Origin: Linderina pennispora
Lineage: Eukaryota; Kickxellomycota; Kickxellomycetes; Kickxellales; Kickxellaceae
DNA length: 64,000 nucleotides
Reading direction: 5' to 3'
Assembly: GCF_002104995.1 (NCBI RefSeq)
Contig: NW_024468257.1
Location: 124,001-188,000, forward strand
The notes below the pieces were generated by a model. That model saw only the letters and a program-made list of their open reading frames with translations, searched no databases and was not told the origin of the DNA. This document shows, piece after piece, positions 47,883-59,140 of the stretch. Within the stretch, counting starts at the first letter, position 1, and the number at the start of each line of letters is the position of its first letter. A program made the translations under genes and the position numbers.

Positions 47883-49743
47883 TTTTCGGAGTATCGCTAT
47901 TATAAAATGAGCTGTCGCAATGAAACCAGGCAGGACTTGGTTGAAACCCGTGGACGCTATTGTTTTGTTGAAGGCTAGATTAAGGGGAGATAGGTAGCAA
48001 TGCGTGTGTCATACAGCTCACTTCCATATTTATGCCATTTCACTTGTTGGCAACAGGCGAGTTGTGAGTGATGGCATGAACCACAAACATTTATCAGTGA
48101 TGAAGGGTGACAAACATGAATCGCTTGAAAATGCACTGCATTAACCTGCCATTGCGATTTAACATAACAGTGATACATTGTCATTTTAGTTTATAGGTTA
48201 AATTCTTAGCAGGAGCTACATGTACAGAGGGACTTTAGTCTGCAGGCATTTAATCTAAGTGGCTGTTCTATATCACTGCATATTAAACATAGTAAATAAC
48301 CAAAAAGCTAAGATTATGATATCAACATTAATTCAAGGTTGTAGCTAATCAGTCATTCACCTAGAACATAGGAAATAGCACTCAAGAAGTTAATGGTCCT
48401 TGGAGCCAAATGTGCTTCTCAAATCACCATATAACTACAACGTAATATCAGCACATTTCATACTTGACAATTGCCAGCAGCTTTGCCTAAAACCGCATCG
48501 GATACAAACCAGCCCTTTACCACCATCATTAGTCGAGGATATGAATAAATAACATTCATTGAGTAGAAAAAGTGAATGACGGTGGATGGATGTGTACCTA
48601 CAATGGCTTAAAATATCGACTGTATTCAGAACCACACCTGGAGGTCATAAGTGGAGTCTAATAGACCCAGCATTCCTATTTTTGGGTAGCAGGCCATATA
48701 TTTCGCTGACACCATTTGCACCACCTGTCAACCAGTGCATGCTTGTCGGTACTTGTTGAAAACACCAAAAGCCTGCTTCTGTGTGCATGCACTGCCTACG
48801 TACAGAAGCATACTAGGAGACCCATTATCAATAGGGGAGAGTTGGCAATTCAATCCCTCGACTGCCTTGCTTAGAAGCAGGAAATTTGAGGTGCACTGTG
48901 GTAATCTAGGAGATAGAGGGTTAATGGGTATATATTGAAAAGCAAATTTCTCAAAAATAGAGCCGAGGGAAGAAGAAAAGTTGATGGTCTACCTGGGCCA
49001 TTGCATGTATGCGTTTCGGCCATGTCCATGGCGGCGCAGGGGGACTCCCGACCCCGAGTGTCAACACGCTGGATGAGCATAAGCATATTTTGTCAGGACT
49101 ATCGCTGCATGCTCACTCACTGACTTGTGAATCTACGAGGGGCCTGAAATCTGTGTGTGCCATCCACCGAACTGACCCCGATATCTGCAATATCTATTGC
49201 TCAAATAGATGACAAAGCAGTTAACGCGTATTACTCAGCACGTCCATCTACTTCGGGGCCGATTCAACGGATTATATTTGTGACCTTTGATATGTTCAGT
49301 CCGAAGTCCGAGAGGTGATGTTCTGTGCATGCGACGTGCAGGAGGATCGACGAATTCCGTGGCCATAGCTACTCTTTAGCGCAGTTTTCCCAACAGATAC
49401 GTACTCGCGCACTTGGTTCCAGAGGGTTCCTCTTCATTATGGAGGAAACTGCCGCTCGGGACAAAAGGTGGCAAAAGTTCTGCAGATTCCGGACTCACGG
49501 AGTACATGTTGTGAGGGATATACCAATAAGGCGAAAAGTACAAAAAGCGGACTATCGCAATAGCGTGTAGTTTTGCTTTTGAAGTCATCCATGTAGAAAA
49601 ATATATTTCCTTTCATCCACCTTGCGTTCTAAACCAGGTAATACTAATCAATTTCTCACAACACATCGTCTATTCCACAATGCCGCATACGAAGTAGTGA
49701 CAGTGACACATCAGCATCCGTGGTCGACCAAACCATCCGCCAA

Positions 49744-51128
49744 ATGAATAGTAGCGCTGTCATGGATGAGAGCTTTGATATTAACGAAAAGATATTGGAA
49801 AGCATGGCTGAATCCCAGGATAATATTGCAGACGAAAAAGGAAACATGTCCACTTCGGAATCAGGCTTGGGCTCCACGCAGCCAGTGGCTAAATGGTGGG
49901 AGAGCAAGTCATATGAAGATCAGCCCTGTCGACAGCAAGCATGGCTGGTTCGTTGTCATCTCAGGCTGTCTGATGATGATGTTCTCTATGGGTTGCGTGA
50001 ATAGCTACGGGTCATACCAGACATACTATCACGCGCACCAGTTTCCAGAGGAACCAACGTCAACCTTGGCATGGATCGGTACCCTGCAGTTTGCCGTAAT
50101 GAATGCAGTTGGAATTCCAGCAGGGATTCTGTGCGAGCGGGTGGACTCGCGGCTAGTCTCCTTTGTTGGCGGGGTCATCATGGGGGTCTCCTTCATCATT
50201 GCGTCGTTCTGTGATACCGCTGTTTGGAAGCTAATGCTGACTCAGGGGATTGTCTTTTCGATTGGTGCCTCGCTGGTGTTCATCCCGGCTGTGTCGTTCC
50301 CTTCGCAGTGGTTTGTGAAATACCGGCCGCTCGCAGTAGGAATCGTTCGTTGCTGGCAGCGGTATTGGCGGCCTGTGGTTAACGCCAGCCACAAATAGCA
50401 TGATCGACAGGCTGGGCTCTGGCTGGGCGCTGCGCATTTCTGGCATCATCATCATTGCGGTCTGCTCGGTGTGCAGCATCTTTATGCGCAATCGCCTCAA
50501 GCTGGAGTCGCGCGAAAAGGTTGTTGACTTTAGCGTGCTGCATGATGTGAGATTCTTGTTCATCTTTGCAGGCGCCATCTTCTCGACTACGGGCTATTTC
50601 ACACCGTTCTTTGATATGCCCATGTATGCTTTCAAAGTCGTCGATATGGATGCGTCCCTGGCCAAAAATCTGGTCACCATCATCAACGCTGCATCGACTG
50701 CTGGCCGTGTGGTGACTGGGCAGATTGCGGTGATCGTGGGCAACATCAACGCGCTTCTTGTATGCATGTTTGTCGCCGCTCTGAGCCTGCTGGTGCTGTG
50801 GCTGCCGTTTGAGGCCACAGGAACCACTTTAGCTTGCAGCATCATTTACGGGTTCTTTTGCGGAGGCTTCATCAGCCTGCTGCCGGTTATTATTGCCGAC
50901 CTCTGGGGCGTCAGTCGTATAGCGACAATCATCGGTTTGCTCTACATTGCCACATTCATGGGCACTATGATCGGTGCTCCGTCGTCAAGCGCAATCCTGG
51001 ACAATATCGGTCATGGCACGAACTTCCGTCCGACGATTGCCTTCTCTGGGTGCTTTATGGCGGCTTCATTCCTAGCGTTCTGTGGCCTGCGCATTGCCAC
51101 AAACAGAAAGCTGCTGAAGAAGGTGTGA
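49744..51128 (+). CDS. MFS transporter, monocarboxylate-porter type
   Basis: Predicted plasma-membrane or organellar transporter of the major facilitator superfamily, about 460 residues. The ATG at 49744 follows an upstream GTG and opens a charged cytoplasmic N-tail of about 60 residues. Transmembrane helices follow, beginning at DSKHGWFVVISGCLMMMFSM, the usual position of the monocarboxylate-porter first helix, with GVNSYGSYQTYY-like and SRLVSFVGGVIMGVSF segments. The C-half contains FLFIFAGAIFSTTGYFTPFF, AGRVVTGQIAVIVGN and SRIATIIGLLYIATFMGTMIG. It ends in a short basic tail (NRKLLKKV). Frame changes occur near 49918 and 50350. Substrate is unknown; fungal relatives (Mch/Esbp6 group) include riboflavin and other acid transporters. 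It lies 0.7 kb upstream of the Fanzor. Confidence 0.88.
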
Positions 51129-51857
51129 TGTTTTACACGATGCTACCGTGCACTACAGCTTTTCTAGAACTGATTTGATGACTTTAGAATGCGCGCAATA
51201 AGCGGCCAGTGAGCAAACAATTGGAAGTCTGGGTTGTCAGCACATCTTTTACCTATATATAAGATTTTATAGTCCAAAAAGTGTCCGACCGTTCGCTAGA
51301 GCCTTCTTATTAGTTAAACAAAAAACTCCTATGCTTCAACACAAATTTGGGTGACTTGCTCTGTAAACTCCTTTTGATCTTGTGTGGCATCTGACCTCAT
51401 CAGTGAAACCAGGGTGACAAGCTGGTATTGTAGTGGTCACTGGTTTCCACTAGATACCTCCATTGGTTCAGCACAAGAGCTGCTCTCATTGTCGGTCGGC
51501 CTGATAACTTCCATGGCATCATCATGTTGGTCATCACTGGCTGCGCAACACTCCTAGGATATTTATCTATGAGCACCTATTGAATGAGGCCATATAGCTC
51601 TTCTAGCAGTCATGCAATATTTGTGGATATATTTTATAAATTAATTTGTCTCATGAACATGCGCAAGCAGTAGTATTTGGGCCACAATGGACCCAGTCTG
51701 TATAGACTGACTCAAGAGACTGTATCAGTGCTAAGGGCCCCAAGAACTATGCAAGCCAGATCATTTTTAATAGAAAGTTCTTAATGCTATGCATCTGCAA
51801 TACAGCAAAACTGAACAGCATCATTTCTCTTCTTACTTTGCCTATTGAGTTTCTCAA
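51129..51857. other. Spacer upstream of the Fanzor
   Basis: 729 bp with mixed, rather AT-rich composition. No coding sequence, terminal inverted repeat or RNA gene was recognised. If the Fanzor belongs to a transposon, its 5' end should lie here. Confidence 0.5.
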
Positions 51858-53759
51858 ATGAATATTACCCGCAGCACTACTGCCATAAAGACATCACTTG
51901 GTGGTATTGGCTTCCGTGATTCTATGTTGCCCCGCCTAGAGCAATTTGTATACAGTGTCAATATCATCAAAGAGCATACATACATGCTTGCATGATGGAT
52001 ATTACTCCATCAACTAGCTGACGATGATGCCTTTGACCCTGCAACATTTGTGAATAAGGGGGCTTTCGTTCTATTTATTTATTTATCTATCATAACATGA
52101 AGGCAAATCCACTTGCTGCTATCAGAATTAGATTTTCCTCATTTCATTGTTCTATTTTCTCTTTATATTTTGCTACCCAGTCCAATACTGGACCGGATCC
52201 TTCTTGTCTTCCTTCTATATTTTTTCTACTTGCTTAGTGCCTTTCTGCACTCTCTCACACTTTCCCAATATATCTATCTTCGGGTGTTCCAGCCCGCTCT
52301 ACAATTTTACTTGTATCGCTTGTAATCTTCTGACAGCTGCTGCATCGGCGGCAGCAGCAGACACTGTTGCAGCACTTAACAATGCATATGCACCAGCACC
52401 CCCAGTCTGTGCACACGACCCGGTCCAAGGGGTTACACAATCTGTGTGGGATGTGTGGGGCCGGGTTGCAGATCTAACATCAAAGCCATTTAAGGTGCAT
52501 GGTGATAGAAAATTCCACGGAATGGTGACAACAGATGGTGTAATGATATGCATTCTGTTACAAGACAAGGTATCCAAGGCTGATGCTGCAGTAGGTGCTG
52601 ATGCTGCGGGAGGCGATGCTGCGGGAGGCGATTCTGTGGGAGGCAATACTATAGCTGACTGTTGCTATATCCACCAGATCCCACAGCCTGAGCTGCAGAA
52701 TCTGAAAGGCGCTGTGTATTCATCGATCCAGGTCGGGGCGATTTGCTATACATGATGCACGAAAATAGCAGCAATGGGAAAGAGGGTGAAAAAAATGCTC
52801 TACCGCTACGCACGGCAGCAGCGCAATAAGGAGCTCAAGCTGCGCCACTATGACAGGATTCGTCAGGCTACAAAAGATCAAGTCCCAGAAGATGCTGTCC
52901 GCAGAGCAGAGGCAGAGCTTTCCAAGCACTGCTGCCGGACCCTTAGCCCAGCAAAATTCCGTGCCTACGTTGCTGCCCGTGCATCTGTGCGGTGTGTCCT
53001 AGCACCGTTTTATGCAAACACGGTGACAACACGAATGTTACTAGAGCAGCAGCCAACTAAGTCAAACAAGCAGCACCAAAGGCGCTGGAAGGCCCATCCA
53101 GGTGTCAGTACCAGTCCCAAGGTGTACCCGCTTCACCGCAAGCTGCGCCTTGATTCATTCATGAACCAGGCCCGTGCAGACCACAGGCTTGCCGCAAAAC
53201 TCCGGAGCAAGTTTGGAGCAAGTTCGGTCCAGATCCAGTGGTGATCATGGGCAATTGGAGTGCGCCAATGGCCCGATACCATGCGCTGATTCATGGCAAG
53301 GGATGGCGCGACAAGTTCAAGCACCATGGCTTTGAAGTCTATCTGATCGACGAATTCCGGACATCGTCGATGTGCCCGTTCTGCTGCGAAAAGTCACTGC
53401 AGACATTCCGGCATGTTCCCAACCCGCGGCCCTACCAGAGATCGAAGAACTCAACTGTGAAGTGCCATGTCCTTCTCCGCTGTACAAGCGAGTCATGTAA
53501 GCGGGCCATGGCACAATACAGGCGGGCCTATTCGTCTCAGCTCTTGAACCGCGATCTCGCAGCAGTTCTAAACTTCAGACTCATTTTCCAGTCACTCTGT
53601 GATTCAGGCAGTATTCCTGAACGGTTCCGTCGCTCTACGGCTATTGCTGCCAATGCTTCTGGCACCACCCCTGCAACAAAGAGGCCGCGCAAGAGGCGTG
53701 CAGCAGCAGGCGATTCTGTTGCCAGCAGCAGCGAGCCAGCGCTGAAGCGCCTGCGCTGA
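51858..53759 (+). CDS. Fanzor (eukaryotic TnpB-like RNA-guided nuclease), disrupted
   Basis: Fanzors are eukaryotic relatives of transposon TnpB that cut DNA guided by an omega RNA. An N-terminal block at 51858-52070 (FRDSMLPRLEQFVYSVNII, ADDDAFDPATF) carries an in-frame TGA at 51993. A pre-RuvC block (KFHGMVTTDGVMICILLQDK) lies near 52500-52570. RuvC-I reads IDPGRGDLLY with Asp at 52725-52727. A basic helical segment follows (YRYARQQRNKELKLRHYDR). RuvC-II lies in VYLIDEFRTSSMCPFC with Glu at 53352-53354. The same segment opens a zinc finger, CPFC, completed by a downstream CTSESC. RuvC-III is NRDLAAVLNF with Asp at 53553-53555. The C-terminus ends with a nuclear-localisation-like KRPRKRR. 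Frame changes at about 52720, 52770 (run of seven A) and 53210 break it, and the stretch 52071-52330 is not recognisable. So the catalytic set is present but the gene as given is not intact. Confidence 0.85.
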
Positions 53760-55208
53760 GCAGGCCATCAAGACAGGAGATGTCCATGATCGACATTGCA
53801 CCAACAACCATCCGACACGTTCAAATGACCGGTTCGCCGTGATGCCCTTATCGATGTGTCAACCCATGCTGACTAGCAGCCGAGCTCGCATCGCAAGCAG
53901 AGTAATTATAGTACGATAAATTATGGAAAATGGGTCAGCATTAGGGTTAGAGAGTAGAGGAAATTGGTAGTTGGGTGGTGGTGGTAGTGAGGAAGTAGGG
54001 ATGAAGCAGTCAGTATGACATTTTGTGAGGACACGAAGAGGCAGGAGGGCAGTGAAGGACGACGACGGTGTGTTTGAAGTGACGCGAGTGCAGCTAGGAA
54101 CAGAGGTAAAGAGGCAGATGACGCAGGAGGAAGAGGTGACAACGAGTGAGTAGCAGAGCAGACTGACCTGGCAGACGCTGTGGACATGAGGGAGCAGACG
54201 ATTCAGTAGCGCAGATTATGCTGGCAGACCCAGCGACGACACCAAGAGGCTAGAAACGGCTAGCGGATCAAGGTATCGCGAAAAGAGTGCAATAATGACA
54301 CTGCAGACCAAACTCGGGAGAAGAAACGGAGAGGAAAAATGTGCAATGACAAGATGGAGGGGGAGGCATACGATGGCGTCGGCACGCCCATGCAAGCCGC
54401 TTGTGTGATTTTTCCCTTGTTTGTGACAACTTTTTAATCAGGTGAACAGAATGCACAACCAGATCAGCAGGCAACTAAGGCTTGTGTGCTTGCAGCGTGT
54501 TCTTTGGTGACATGGCTACCCCACTAGCGGCGTCAGCATAGGCCATGAGATGTCGGCTTTCTAGTCGACAGCCCACTGGGCCACTTGGATGTGCGACCGA
54601 TAGATATGTCTTCAGGGTACCAGATAGCAAAAGAAATTCCAGTTAGCGCTCGTCATTTTCTGCCATTTTCTGCCATTTTCTGTTACATCTGGTTTTTACA
54701 TATCAATTTCCATATCCTCGCCTATACAGACATCTGCGGCGGGCTGTCGCCACTTTTAGTTACAACATCGATATGTATCAGTGATAGCCATGTGCACAAG
54801 TGTGATCTGTGTTGTGGTCGAGCTTGTTGCTGGCAGAGACTTTCTGTGCAATATGTCGCATCTGCACAGCGAGCAGTGGGTATGCCCATTTGGTAATCCT
54901 AGCGTCTAGCCGTGCAGCACCGGTGGTGGAGGCTCTAGGAAACCTCTGCCTATCTGCCTACCTGGTTGACAAGGTATCACGCGTGGGCGTCTCCATTTGC
55001 GCTGGAGTACTTGGGAGCATTTTCTCCGCATCACGAAATAGCCCTAGCCATCTCCACCCACGTCATCGAGCAAACTGGCTGGGCATGGCTTTTTCTCCCT
55101 ATTTTCGTCAACGCTTCTGCATTTTACTCGTGCATTCGCAGTTTTTGCATTAAAGCTGGCTTCATTTTCAAACATTTATTCCTTTCTTGTTCTTGCTGCC
55201 ACAAAAGA
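53760..55208. other. Fanzor 3' flank and rabenosyn 5' region
   Basis: 1.45 kb without a recognised gene. Directly after the Fanzor stop the sequence is mixed and then becomes purine-rich on the + strand (about 53935-54130). An omega RNA, if encoded on the 3' side as in TnpB systems, would lie in the first few hundred bases. An open frame upstream of the rabenosyn start (54966-55208) looks like leader sequence. Confidence 0.5.
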
Positions 55209-57629
55209 ATGTCAGATGGAATGTCGACACCACCACGCACAGGGAAGGGAGCTCCAGTACCAGTTAAGCATGTGCGACGGCCGGCGCGCACCTTCGGGCC
55301 GTCGACAGCGAGGTCCGAGTCGCCGCTAACACGAATGGCTGACCTCTTTGCGGAGCCAGTGAACGGAGCAAAACACACGCGGTCACAGTCCACCCAGCTC
55401 AACGTGCCTGCTGGTAGCCCGGCACAGACGCGCCCTCGGCGACTCTCTGAAGCAGTAGGTGGCAGCGCATGGCGCAGCACGGCCGGCAATGGCTCGCCGT
55501 CGCTGCAAGCCCAGTTGGCAGGAGGCAGAGGCGAGGCTAACGGGCGTAGTCGGCGGGCAAGCAATGCAAGCTCGACTGGCGCAGGCGAGACCGCAGCCCT
55601 GAACTGCCCAATATGTGGGGTAATGGCGCCTAGCCTGTTTGCCCTGAATGTGCACCTGGACGACACTCACTTTGCTGGCGACGGCAGCGGCGGAGGGATG
55701 GGTGGCGGCGCTGGAAGCACCGCGCTGCGAGAGCACGAGGCGAGTGGCACTGGGCAAAATGGGCAGGTAAAGTCGCGGTATGCGTCGCAGGACGATTTGG
55801 ATGAAGTGAAAGGCGCTATTCTGGGGTTCTTCCGAGGTGCTGGTCGTGCCGTCAAGGGGCTCAGTGGCACACAGACCCAGGAGTCGCCCAGTTCTAATGC
55901 CAGTGACATGGGCGACGATCGCCAGATCCCATCGGCAGGGACCGAGCAGACAGCTGTGAGCCAAGGGCGCTGGCACGCTGGGCAGAGCGATGGAGCCGAT
56001 CGAGGGCAGGTGACAAAGGCACACTGGCAGCAGTACAAGTCGGGCGATCGCTGCAATGTACCAGCATGCACACTGGTGCTGACATCACAAACCGGTCATG
56101 TCAACTGCCGCAAGTGTGGTCGGCTGATGTGCAGCCAGCATTGCAACTACCGGCTGAATCTGGCGCCGACTGCCCAGCCATCGGCGCGCGGCACTGCGTG
56201 CAGAGTGTGTGAGGAGTGCTACCAGCGCGCGACGCAGAGCCAGAGTGGACCATCGCGCAACCACACAGCGGCATTTGTGCATCTGCGGCGAAAAGTTGTC
56301 AACGTGGCACTGCTGGAGGGAAACCGGATGGAGAAGCGGCTGGAAAAGCTGTCGCTGGTATACGCAGCAACAGATACAGGCGGATCAGCGCCATCGTCGC
56401 TGCTGCGTTCAAAGTCGCTGCAGACGGCTGAGCAGGAGGTGGTTGTGTGGGAGGATGATGCCCATGTCCATTCATGCCCGCTCTGCCAAAAGTCATTTGG
56501 GCGGCTGGCGTCTCGGCGGCACCATTGCCGGCTGTGCGGGCGGGTGGTGTGCGGGCGGCCCAGCTGCTTGGTGCAGCTGGCGATTCCGCTGGCGAACCCC
56601 GACGGGTCTGGCTTCTCGCAGGAGCGGTTTGCCAACGTCAAGGCGTGTAAGGACTGCGAGCACATTGTGCTGCGGCATCGCGACCGGACTGCGCGGACAA
56701 GCCAGGCGCCAACAGTTCTGGCACAGCTTTACACGAAAATCGGCCAGTACATGGAGCAGGTCGAGGAGGTGCTGCCGACATTCAACGCCTTGGCGCTTCG
56801 TTTGGGCAGTGCTGGGACTGCAGGGAGCCCCGACTTGCCGCGGGCAGCGCGGATCCGTCGGCAGCTGACGGCGTCGTTCAATGATCTGGACAAGATCTCA
56901 AAGCGGATTGCGCAGCTGCCGGCACAAACGGCCACGGACCAGCGGTTGCATGTGGCGATTCGACGGTCGGTCGCGCAGTACCTGCAGCTGCACATGTTTC
57001 CGCTGACCATGCTGCCAAAGCCCGACCACAAGGCCAGTGCAAAGCCAGAGCGAGCGCCGCGCGCACCCACGCCGCTGCGGCAGTCGACCAGTGTTGCAGA
57101 GGCCTCGGAGGATGGCGATGCGACGCAGAGCAAGGACACGCTGGCAGCAGCGCCGCCATCGGTGTCTCCTACACCGTCGATTCCGTCAAGCATCTCGACG
57201 CTGAACATAGAGGCAGACGTGCCGCTGGCGGCCAAGAGCCCGGGGGTGTCGGCCAAGTCGATTGTCAGCAATGTCACCAGCGTGGGCGGTGCGGTGGTGG
57301 GCGGGACAGTCACTGGGATCTCGTCGCTTTTGTCGTTCGTCACGCCGGGGACGCCCAAGCAGAGGAACAAGTCGAGCGGCGGGCTGCCGTCGCAGGATGA
57401 GCTGATTGCGCAGGCACTGGCCAGGGACCCCGAGCGGGAGCAGCGGGTGGTGGACATGGGGCATGACGAAAAGCTGACAACGCTGTCGGTGCTGCGCGAC
57501 CAGCGCGAACGAGTCAAGGGGTATATTAGAGAAGCACAGCGCGAGCGGCGACTCGAGGACGCCGTGTCGCTGCAGACATCACTGAGCGATCTCGAGGTCG
57601 AGCTCTCGCTAATTGAGCGTAACTTGTGA
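55209..57629 (+). CDS. VAC1: Vac1/Pep7 (rabenosyn-5)-like double-FYVE protein
   Basis: 806 residues, intact. Family members bind PI3P and Rab5/Vps21 on early endosomes and link Rab to SNARE and Vps45. From the ATG at 55209: a Ser/Pro/Arg-rich N-tail, a C2H2 finger near residue 135 (LNCPICGVMAPSLFALNVHL), and a first zinc FYVE-like module near 56055-56235 (CNVPACTLVL ... CRKCGRLMCSQHC ... CRVCEEC) that lacks the basic RRHHCR signature. A second, canonical FYVE domain lies near 56470-56670 (CPLCQKSFG ... RRHHCRLCGRVVC ... CKDC). A Rab-binding helical C-terminus (EAQRERRLEDAVSLQTSL) ends the protein. The frame is open upstream to 54966, but that part has no domain and I take it as 5' leader. An AATAAA-like signal follows the stop near 57674. 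It is convergent with YOP1. Confidence 0.88.
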   Translation: MSDGMSTPPRTGKGAPVPVKHVRRPARTFGPSTARSESPLTRMADLFAEPVNGAKHTRSQSTQLNVPAGSPAQTRPRRLSEAVGGSAWRSTAGNGSPSLQAQLAGGRGEANGRSRRASNASSTGAGETAALNCPICGVMAPSLFALNVHLDDTHFAGDGSGGGMGGGAGSTALREHEASGTGQNGQVKSRYASQDDLDEVKGAILGFFRGAGRAVKGLSGTQTQESPSSNASDMGDDRQIPSAGTEQTAVSQGRWHAGQSDGADRGQVTKAHWQQYKSGDRCNVPACTLVLTSQTGHVNCRKCGRLMCSQHCNYRLNLAPTAQPSARGTACRVCEECYQRATQSQSGPSRNHTAAFVHLRRKVVNVALLEGNRMEKRLEKLSLVYAATDTGGSAPSSLLRSKSLQTAEQEVVVWEDDAHVHSCPLCQKSFGRLASRRHHCRLCGRVVCGRPSCLVQLAIPLANPDGSGFSQERFANVKACKDCEHIVLRHRDRTARTSQAPTVLAQLYTKIGQYMEQVEEVLPTFNALALRLGSAGTAGSPDLPRAARIRRQLTASFNDLDKISKRIAQLPAQTATDQRLHVAIRRSVAQYLQLHMFPLTMLPKPDHKASAKPERAPRAPTPLRQSTSVAEASEDGDATQSKDTLAAAPPSVSPTPSIPSSISTLNIEADVPLAAKSPGVSAKSIVSNVTSVGGAVVGGTVTGISSLLSFVTPGTPKQRNKSSGGLPSQDELIAQALARDPEREQRVVDMGHDEKLTTLSVLRDQRERVKGYIREAQRERRLEDAVSLQTSLSDLEVELSLIERNL

Positions 57630-57849
57630 GGTAGGAGACTGCACGTTATATTTCAAAGTGGCTGGGAAAAAGTAAATAAAGCGAAAGAGCGCAGACAGCG
57701 TAGCCTAACTCCATCGGCAGTGGGTAGCTACAAGAGATGTCGAGTTGCTGCAGAACATGTGACATATGAGGAGGTATCCAGGGCAAGTAAAAGCCGGCGT
57801 AGAGAAGCTGCGAGGCGAAAAATGCGAGTTGGCCAGGCAGAGCATGGGT

Positions 57850-58832
<983 letters not shown>

Positions 58833-59140
58833 TGCTGGCGAATTTGAGTAAAGATGAGGTTGCTGCAAAAGCGAAAAAACCCAGGTATAGGGAAGAAGTG
58901 AGAAAAAATAGGTTGGGAGGGAGAGAAAAGAAGACAAACGTCATCGGAGAACGGCAGCGGCTTTAAGCAGGCATCAGGGAGAGAGAAAATTTTCATGCTT
59001 GGCGAAAGTGGGTGGTTTGTCACACTGCCAAAAACGGAAGTAGTACGCGTGAAAGCCGGCTGCATCGCCGCCCGGCATGTTGGGGGAGAGATTGGGCGTT
59101 GCATTAGTTGGTGTATTGAAATAAAACAGTGGGCCGGTGG
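58833..59140. promoter_or_regulatory. YOP1 promoter and TBC gene 3' flank
   Basis: 308 bp between tandem minus-strand genes. It is CT-rich on the minus strand near the YOP1 start. No gene is visible. Confidence 0.5.

Larger units (their letters stand above)
46441..49743. other. Gene-poor region with repeat remnants
   Basis: About 3.3 kb between regulator E and the MFS gene. It holds an LTR-like repeat copy (47671-47882) and an open frame ending immediately before it (47291-47665). Other short frames (for example 46583-46804 and 48735-49210) have no recognisable domain. The base composition is more AT-rich than the coding flanks. No RNA gene was recognised. Confidence 0.6.

Noticed and set aside
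53942-53952. TTAGGGTTAG, telomere-like sequence
   Set aside because: Only one and a half repeat units inside ordinary sequence; too short to be an interstitial telomere tract.
54966-55208. Upstream in-frame extension of the VAC1-like protein
   Set aside because: No domain or similarity, and the ATG at 55209 starts the conserved-type Ser/Pro-rich tail; treated as leader.
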